Assembly (NCBI GenBank): GCA_022605955.1
Contig: JAKCOZ010000001.1
Location: forward strand, 73,848,520-73,912,519
From: Rallus limicola
Taxonomy: Eukaryota; Chordata; Aves; Gruiformes; Rallidae
Direction: 5' to 3'
Length of the DNA stretch: 64,000 bases
Below, piece by piece: positions 57,280 to 64,000 of this stretch. Under the pieces are notes generated by a model. It saw only the letters and a list, made by a program, of their open reading frames with translations, was not told the DNA's origin and made no database searches. Position 1 is the stretch's first letter. Every line of letters begins with the position of its first letter. Made by a program: the position numbers and the translations under genes.

Positions 57280-60200
57280 AGCAAGAAGAAACCCACAGAG
57301 AATCCTTCTCCAGAGGATTACTTCAATGCTTTTGACTTCAGAGAGATTGAAACTGATTCTCCTAAGCAAGCAGCTTTAACCTAAATCAGAACTCACCTCT
57401 CTGCCAATCAGAAAGAACTTTTTACAAGAACTTATACTTCCTAATAGTTATATGGGCCTTAATCCTCTTGGAAACAGTTTTAGGTCATTATTCTGGGAGT
57501 TATTAGGTTGGAAAACAGCTTCTAGGCAAATGATGCTATTCACAAACCTTTTACACCAGAAATAATGGTTGGATTATTTCTGCCTCAAAAGTAGTCTTAA
57601 GGTCTGATTTCTGATTTTCTTTATCTCTGGAGTTCCTGAGAAATGACAGAGCTACTTGCTGTCAAATAAATAATTAATAGAAATAATAAGTTTAAATAAA
57701 TAATTTTTTAAGGATTATAATGGTAGCAATAACAGCAAGTTTGGATTTTAAGTGTATCTGAAAAATAAAATTCTATCTCCTGATACCTAGTGTTATGTAT
57801 GTTTCCAAGGGCATCTGAACACTTTGGTGCTTCCCCAAAATATCACTGTCAGAGGCTTTTATAAATCTTCCCCCTGCCCCTCATGTCTTCCAAAGTGTTA
57901 TTCCTTTTCCACATCCATTGGTGTCTCACAGCACTAGAGAAAAATAAATAGTGATCTTGAAGTCTGCTCCTTGCGCAGTAGTCGAGAGAAGGGCGACCAC
58001 AAATCCTTGAGTCTGGGAGTATCCTCATTTCCAGGACTTAAGAGCATTTGCCATTTCCACCAAAACGTATGCTTTGCCTTCAGCTGCCAGTGCTCTGCAG
58101 AGTGGGCCAACCGCTGACCCACCACTCAGCTGAGATCAAAGGACCGGCTTCAGGTAATCAAAATACTCCTGTATTTAAAAATACAGAATTATCTATTCAA
58201 TTTTTTAATTTTCTGCCCTTGATCACAGAAAGTAGATGGAAATAGGGAATTCAGTATCTCACCCACACCAGATAGTTTCCTCCTCTTTCCAAAACAATTA
58301 CCATTATGCATCACATAAGTTTTCAGTAACAGATAGATAATAAACAACATCATTTATCACAGAACCCAACTTTTTCCTCATGTTTCATTTTTCACATACA
58401 ACAATAAAAAGATAACTCATAATGGAACTAGATCAAGTTTGTTTTGCAGTCCTGCCACCAGTTACTACCACTGTCTGCACATCTAAATCTCTAATGCATC
58501 TAATGGAGACTGAGGAGTTGGGTCACGCCCCAGGAACTGGGAGCCTGCAGCATCACGAGCACTTCCACAAGCCCCTCCACATCTTCTCTCTGGTGGAGGA
58601 TACAGAGACATCCCAAGAGTCCAGTACAAAAGCTGCAAGTCCAAACAGTTCTCCCAAAATGTCATCATCTACTCATTTCATAGTGAAAGTCAAGCATAGA
58701 GAAAAAAAAAACACAACCCACCACTGACAACAAGTCCATACAAATTCATTTGTGCTACGTTGCGAGCTTTGCTTCCTTTGAGCAGATCAAATACTGAAAT
58801 TTTAATGGTAATTATTGCCCAAACAACCACCTCAGGATTTACCCTGTCACTGTTATATATAGCTGTATAGTACTCACAGTCGTCTTTTTTTCTCACCCAG
58901 CCTGAATTAAAAACTCAGAAGCTCGCTTGCTGTAAACTAGTTATTAGTAAATTTTTGTCCATCAATTCTTACCCTGAAGATGGCAGTTCTGTTCTTTGCA
59001 GAACAAGGGGGTCAATGGGAGGTAAAACTTCAGCACCACAAAAAACTGCTGCACAAAAAAGAGCAGCAGCATCTCTGACTAAATGCTTCACTGAGGAAGT
59101 GATATCACAGAATGCGGTGGCCAAAGGATTCAGTGGTATCACTTTCTAAAGTATATTAAAAATGTATTAATTTGCCTAGATGGCAACTTCATCATCATTG
59201 CTCAGGAAAAATCCAAAAACCTACAGGAAAGGCCTTCTGAGGTAATCGAAAGCTAAAGAGACATAATGTAATTAAAAAGAAGAAAAGAAAAAGAATTGTT
59301 GCATTTGTTCTCCGTAGTTATATTAGGAATAAAAAACAAAACTAATGTAATAATGTATCCCAGCAGTTCAAATCTTCTAATTTATGTAGAATGGATTATT
59401 ACTTAGACAATCTGACCTTGGGCAAAACTTCCTCAGTTGAGAAGATTTACAATCTAATTATGCAGGAAGTTCTGCTGAGACAGTTTGGGTGCAATGGTCT
59501 TCTATTACATTAGCTTAGCTAAAATTGCTGCTTCTTTGCTTGCTTGGTGTTCCAAGTACTCATATGAAAACAGAAAGTCTTTTATTCGCATCCTTTATTT
59601 CCCTTTAGTTTTTCTCACCATTACTGTATGCAGAAGCACTCGTTCTCAACTGCAAATAGCAGCGAGGGGCTGAGGTTGTTAATGGCGTAGTACAAGTTGC
59701 CTTTCAGGCTTTTCTTTGGCCTCTGCTTAGTGAGCTGACTCTAAAAAGGACCATCAAAGTGCTTTTCATAATTTTTACAATGATAGTTACTGGGTTATTG
59801 CTCCCCTCCCTTACTGCAAATGCCCCTTTAGAAAGCCTGAAGCTGAAATCTGTTCCTGTACACTTTCTTTTTCATCCTGCACGCACAAAACTAGTTTATT
59901 TTTGTAGGGTTGCTCAGAGATGTTTGCTGCTGTCTCAGACACCTGAATATTTTTAGCAATCTATTTCATTAGATCATAAAAAGAACCCTCAACACATACA
60001 AAAATAGCATGAGCTTTACAAGCCTGTAGAGGAGGAGACATGAAACTTGGGTCTAACATAATTTAAAGTATCTTTTTCCCCCCTAGATATTCCAGTGTAT
60101 TAATATAGTTGAATATACAGACATGTCCTATGTTAACATAGATGGAGAAATTGGTGCTTTTTTTCTTTACAGTAAGTGTTTTGATTTCAAAGGGTCAACA

Positions 60201-61355
60201 GATCATGTCATGGCCTTCAGTCTTGATAATTACCATGTGTAGTAATGCACATTTTTATCTACAGGTGGCAGACCTTTTAAAATCATCTTCAATCAAATTC
60301 ATTAGACGTTTTTGTGGATACTACCACCCACATTAAAAAAGTAAGAATCTGCAGCATAAAGTTCTAATTATTGCTGTTCAATTTAGAGGACAGGTTTGTC
60401 AACAAAGTGGCTCAATTCTCAAAGGCTAGCGACCCCTCTCAGAATGAAAGCCTTAAAAAAATAATAATTTAAAAAAAAATAATCAGATTATGTGCTTTTT
60501 ATTATTTAAAGAATTATTCAGCAACTCAGCAAAGGATTTCTTTTCTCTCTGAAGTAGAAGTTTCACTTCCTTGATTATTAAGCACTGGTTGGTAAATTAG
60601 TGATTTCTTCTTTGATAAGCTTACTTAGAAGAGAAAAAAAAACATCCAAGAATCTCATAACTGACTTATGGCAGTTAGAAAAGTGAATCATAAAACCTTT
60701 CGTATCTGAATCATTTTAAAATAGCATGACTTACACTGTCAGCTCATATGCACATCTGAGATGTCACTATGAAGCAGAAAAGCACTGATTTACACCAAAA
60801 TACGATCAATCACGTAATCCTGTACTCAAACTTAATAAGAAATTGTGTCCACACAAGTCAAGCCAAGCACAAAGACTACTACAAGATCCAGACACATTAA
60901 CTGTGGGATTACCTGTATCTGAGTGTCCTATCAGACCAACAAAAACAATTAGCCAGAACAGTCCCATTCCATTCTCCCTAACAGCAAAGAAACGTCATTT
61001 TATGAAGTACTTGAAAAATTTAGTGCTTGGGATATATATACTTACACATCTATACTGTGGAAGAATTACACATATATTCAACAAGTTTATAGTAGTTTAG
61101 GGAAAATTGCTCATCTTGCCAGTAAATTTTAAAGAAAAAAAACCAAATCAAAAAATCTTTTTAAATTCTCTTTTTGGGATTTTTGAATAGATTGAAATAG
61201 AACTGCAAAGCAGCTTGAATGAGTAACAAAGTATAGATAAATTTAAAACATTTACCCTGGGAATACACATGCTGAAGAAAATCCTTATTTACTTGCAGAT
61301 ATGCCCACTCTTCCCCCTCCTCCCCAGTCCAAAAGAGTGGGTGAGAAAAACTGTG
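57280..61355. other. Non-coding stretch with weak exon-like signals
   Basis: No gene is recognised. A plus-strand segment at 58101-58153 is bounded by a good acceptor (CTGCCAGTGCTCTGCAG) and a moderate donor (CTTCAG|GTAATC) and is open in one frame (VGQPLTHHSAEIKGPAS). The part 58960-59150 may be an unrecognised old repeat. Confidence 0.42.
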
Positions 61356-61488
61356 TACACTCATGTCTTTTGTGGTAACCTAGTAACCTTCTTTTTCTCC
61401 AAGAGCTCTTCCTTCATACCCCACTCTTCCATATTGCTAGCCCTCCAGAGTAATTGCAGTATGTCTTTATATGGTTTTATTTTCCTAC

Positions 61489-61575
61489 CCAGCGCAGAGG
61501 AGTCGGGATTATTTTCAATCTTCGGGAGCTTGTAAACAGGATCAAACAGGAACCCGGTCATCAGCAAGAGGAAGG
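61489..61575 (-). CDS. Candidate 87-nt internal coding exon, unknown protein
   Basis: On the minus strand a pyrimidine tract GCTTTTATTTTTCTAG ends at 61576 and a donor CTGG|GTAGGA follows 61489. The 87 nt have one open frame, entered and left in phase 1, so the exon is symmetric. It encodes FLLLMTGFLFDPVYKLPK then IENNPDSSAL: a hydrophobic start (end of a membrane segment or signal anchor) followed by a polar, loop-like part. GC-rich third positions (ACC, GGG, CTG, CTC, CCG, GCG) contrast with the AT-rich flanks, which favours coding. The same frame stays open to 61361 if the donor is not used. I do not recognise the protein. The donor is sub-optimal and RNA or homology evidence is lacking. 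Confidence 0.32.
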
Positions 61576-61599
61576 CTAGAAAAATAAAAGCAAATGCAT

Positions 61600-63225
61600 A
61601 TCAACAATTTTATTTTAAAAAGAAAATACATCCAAAACATGAAACAACAGCCTGGGCTCTGCTAGACATCCCCCTCCCCATTCCTTTTCATTTAGCTCAT
61701 GAACTCTTTTTTGCAGAACAGAGGCTGGTGTAAATTAATGTGTGACCCAAAACATATCACATGGAAAAGCTGCCATAGAGATATGTAATAGAAGGGGAAA
61801 AAAAAAAAAAAAAGAAAAGAAAAAGCACAGGAACACAATAAAAATAGACATTATTAGAACTAAAGTAGCACCTCTTATGATAAATCAATACAAAGATCGA
61901 ACTAGGAGAAGGCTACAACTATATATTCCTGCATTTAGACAGCTAGCCTACACTCACCAAATCTGCTTTTATATCCCCAGCCTAACATGCTTGCATGAAT
62001 ACCTTGTTTGGCATGGTTTGTGGTGCAAACATGGTTCTGAGAGCAAGAAGCCATCTGCATTTCTCTCTGCTCTCAGTTGTCACCCTGCAAGGAGGTGGGT
62101 TACTCACATGCTTACTCCATGACTTAGAACCCTGCCTTGAGTATCTCCAAGCTGGACCTGAGCTTCCTGCACAGCTGACTGAGTGGCATCTTCCCCAGGT
62201 ATGACAAAACCCATAACTTCAATGACTAACGTTTGCCTCTGACTTCCTAAACCCCACCTCGTCCTGCACAGTTCAAGAGCTGTGGCTGCCTTCAGCCAGT
62301 GTGGGGGGGAGAAATGTTTTGTGACACAAGGTGTCAGTGTGATGGACACGTGAGGCAGGAGGTAGGACCTTTCTGTAGAGGATCATGACATTGTTGCATG
62401 AAAGAGTGCAAGTGGGCCATTTGACACCATTATCAGCTTTGTGCCTCAGTTTACCTGGTTACAAAATTGGGAAAATAAGTTTCCTGTGACTCCCAAGAGC
62501 ACATCAAAGAAGTTACTTGGAAACACAAAATAGTTGTCTAGGTGGATCATGTACATACTGTTGCATCAGTAAATCTGTGACCACACTTGTGAAATAGCAG
62601 AACTCACACAAGCCAAAGTCCACATCATCTCAGGTAAAGCTACTGTCCTTTAAGCCAGCTTTTGCATCCCTAACTTGTGTTACAATCTATTAATATCAAT
62701 CTAGTCTAACTGAAATAAAATAATTCATAGTATAAAACTTATGAGTAAAAAATAAATAAGAATTTATTTTATTTTTAAACTACAACACACACACAGAGAC
62801 TCCAAAATCAGCAACCTCAGTATATAAAACCAGGCACTCTTACTGATTTAACTTGATGGAATTGCTTTGTCAGCCCTACAAGGTCTTTGAGAGCTCCATG
62901 AAAAGCAGCGGCACATAAGACTACGAGCAAGTTGGTGCATAAAGTTTCAAGAGACAACCACCCCTGTTTGTACTGATGTCTACATGCAGGACAAGCTTTG
63001 TGAAGATAAACCTCCTTTTATTTTATTGTTTTTGATCAGATGTACAAAAAGAAATGTGTTATCTCTAGATAAGTCTTTCACAACCAGGCCTGGACATCAA
63101 CAGGCAGAGATACAAGAAGAAAAAAAACCAAACAACAGAACCACAGTACCCATAAAAATAATAGTATCTTAATAATAAGGAAAAATCTTATCTGGATCCA
63201 GGTTAGTTTACAATAGAGGGCCCCA
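61600..63225. other. Non-coding stretch with one MIR-like relic
   Basis: An A-rich run lies at about 61798-61830. The part 62050-62350 has overlapping open frames on both strands (61742-62122 and 61995-62204 plus, 62104-62349 minus) without any motif. No gene is recognised. Confidence 0.5.
62405..62490 (+). repeat. MIR-like SINE fragment
   Basis: CAGCTTTGTGCCTCAGTTTA followed by CCTGGTTACAAAATTGGGAA and AATAAG resembles the MIR core and 3' part (CTCTGTGCCTCAGTTTCC, CATCTGTAAAATGGGGATAA). The match is moderate. Confidence 0.45.
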
Positions 63226-63229
63226 GTTT

Positions 63230-63370
63230 ATTCATAGAATGTTAGGGGTTGGAAGGGACCTTGAAAGATCATTTAGTCCAACCCCCCTACCAGAGCAGGA
63301 TCACCTAGAGTAGGTCACACAAGAACTCATCCAGGTGGGTTTTGAATGTCTCCAGAGATCCCACATTCTT
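63230..63370 (-). mobile_element. CR1 LINE 3' end, minus strand
   Basis: ATTCATAGAATGTTAGGGGTT, GGAAGGGACCTTGAAAGATC, AGTCCAACCCCCCTACCAG and AGCAGGATCACCTAGAGTAGG form the reverse complement of the CR1 3' UTR. Divergence is low enough that most blocks read clearly, so this is one of the younger copies here. Confidence 0.95.
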
Positions 63371-63889
63371 AATCATTTCTTAAGTGCTAGTTTTGTCTAC
63401 ATAAAACTTTCTAGTTTGCATCAAACTTCCTATGTCAAAAGGGCTGTTTCATGACTGCTAGAAAAAGCAAACTTGATGCTAATGTTTCATGACTGCTGTT
63501 TCATAAAGCTGTGAGCTTTAACATGTAGAGAAAGATGCCAACATCCCCCCACCCCAGCCACATGAGCAGACACAGGAATGTCTATATGGGAAAGGACCCT
63601 TTGGAAACATCAAATCTATATGGAATAACCAAAGCTTTAATTAATTTGTTGGAGTAAAAGTAACAGTGTGTTTGTAAGTGTAAAATGACACCTAATTACA
63701 ACTGATTTTTAAATAGAGACTACAGAAATTGTTGTTATTGGCTATGGTCCTGAACAGAGTGACAGAACCAGCAAACAAGGATCTGTTGCCATGTGAAGAA
63801 ACCTAGATCCTGCTCTGCAATTAAATTCAATTTCACCTTCCCTGTGGTTTCCATAAGATGGATTATAGCAAATTTACACTCTTAACTAT
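63371..63889. other. Non-coding stretch between two CR1 tails
   Basis: No gene is seen. AGATCCTGCTCTGCAATTAA near 63808 faintly resembles the ancient palindromic repeat at 28785-29045. Confidence 0.5.
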
Positions 63890-64000
63890 TTCATAGAATC
63901 ATAGAATCTTTAAGATTGGAAAAGGCCTCTAAGATCATCAAGTCCAACCGCCAACCCAACACCACCATATCTACTAAATAATGTCTCAAAGTGCCACATC
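63890..64000 (-). mobile_element. CR1 LINE 3' end, cut by window edge
   Basis: TTCATAGAATCATAGAATCT begins the copy with two octamers, followed by AAGATTGGAAAAGGCCTCTA, AGATCATCAAGTCCAACCG and CCAACCCAACACCACCATA. This is a typical CR1 3' end in minus orientation and continues beyond position 64000. Confidence 0.96.

Noticed and set aside
1..64000. Bacterial-type systems: operons, CRISPR arrays, phage or defence islands
   Set aside because: No spaced identical repeats, no dense same-strand genes and no ribosome-binding-site pattern; CR1 and ERV content shows vertebrate DNA.

Overview
The window looks like bird nuclear DNA: AT-rich and repeat-poor, with no confirmed protein-coding gene. The bird assignment rests on seven CR1 LINE fragments, four of which still show the avian CR1 3' end (repeats of TCATAGAATCATAGAAT or its complement), and on one solo LTR of the ERVL-like type common in avian genomes. 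No bacterial, plasmid or phage gene organisation is present, and almost all open reading frames are short, AT-rich and without recognisable family motifs. The sequence fits a gene desert or a large intron or intergenic segment near a developmentally regulated gene, but I cannot name the flanking gene.

Layout. 1-10 kb: old repeats (CR1 at 1.2 and 4.3-5.0 kb) and two motif-dense stretches that look like conserved non-coding elements (2.9-3.3 and 6.9-7.4 kb). 10-20 kb: a small CR1 tail, candidate exons on the minus strand at 12.7 and 16.8 kb, and an unclassified GC-richer block at 13.8-14.5 kb. 20-20.4 kb: the most CpG-dense spot in the window, with a consensus splice donor, possibly a non-coding RNA promoter or first exon. 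24.0-24.6 kb: a solo ERV LTR. 28 kb: a short candidate exon with a strong acceptor and donor, and a G-quadruplex motif. 28.8-33.8 kb: a cluster of very old repeats (MIR-like, L3/Deu-SINE-like tails, an ancient palindromic family) with one CR1. 39.9-41.6 kb: a GC-richer, motif-rich stretch with homeodomain and SOX-like sites and a G-quadruplex motif. 43.4-44.7 kb: the longest CR1 copy, with a broken reverse transcriptase. 52-57 kb: the strongest regulatory-looking block, containing homeodomain and octamer motifs, a long T tract and a G21 homopolymer. 61.5 kb: a candidate 87-nt exon on the minus strand. 63.2-64 kb: two CR1 tails, the last cut by the window edge.

Nothing amounts to a demonstrable new biological system. 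The observations most worth checking are the possible minus-strand exons (61.5, 28.2, 16.8 and 12.7 kb), the CpG-rich donor-bearing segment at 20 kb, the homeodomain/POU block at 53.2-54.5 kb and the SOX/homeodomain block at 40.6-41.5 kb. Repeat assignments are from memory of consensus sequences and exact ends are approximate. Statements about conservation are inference, because no alignment could be run.
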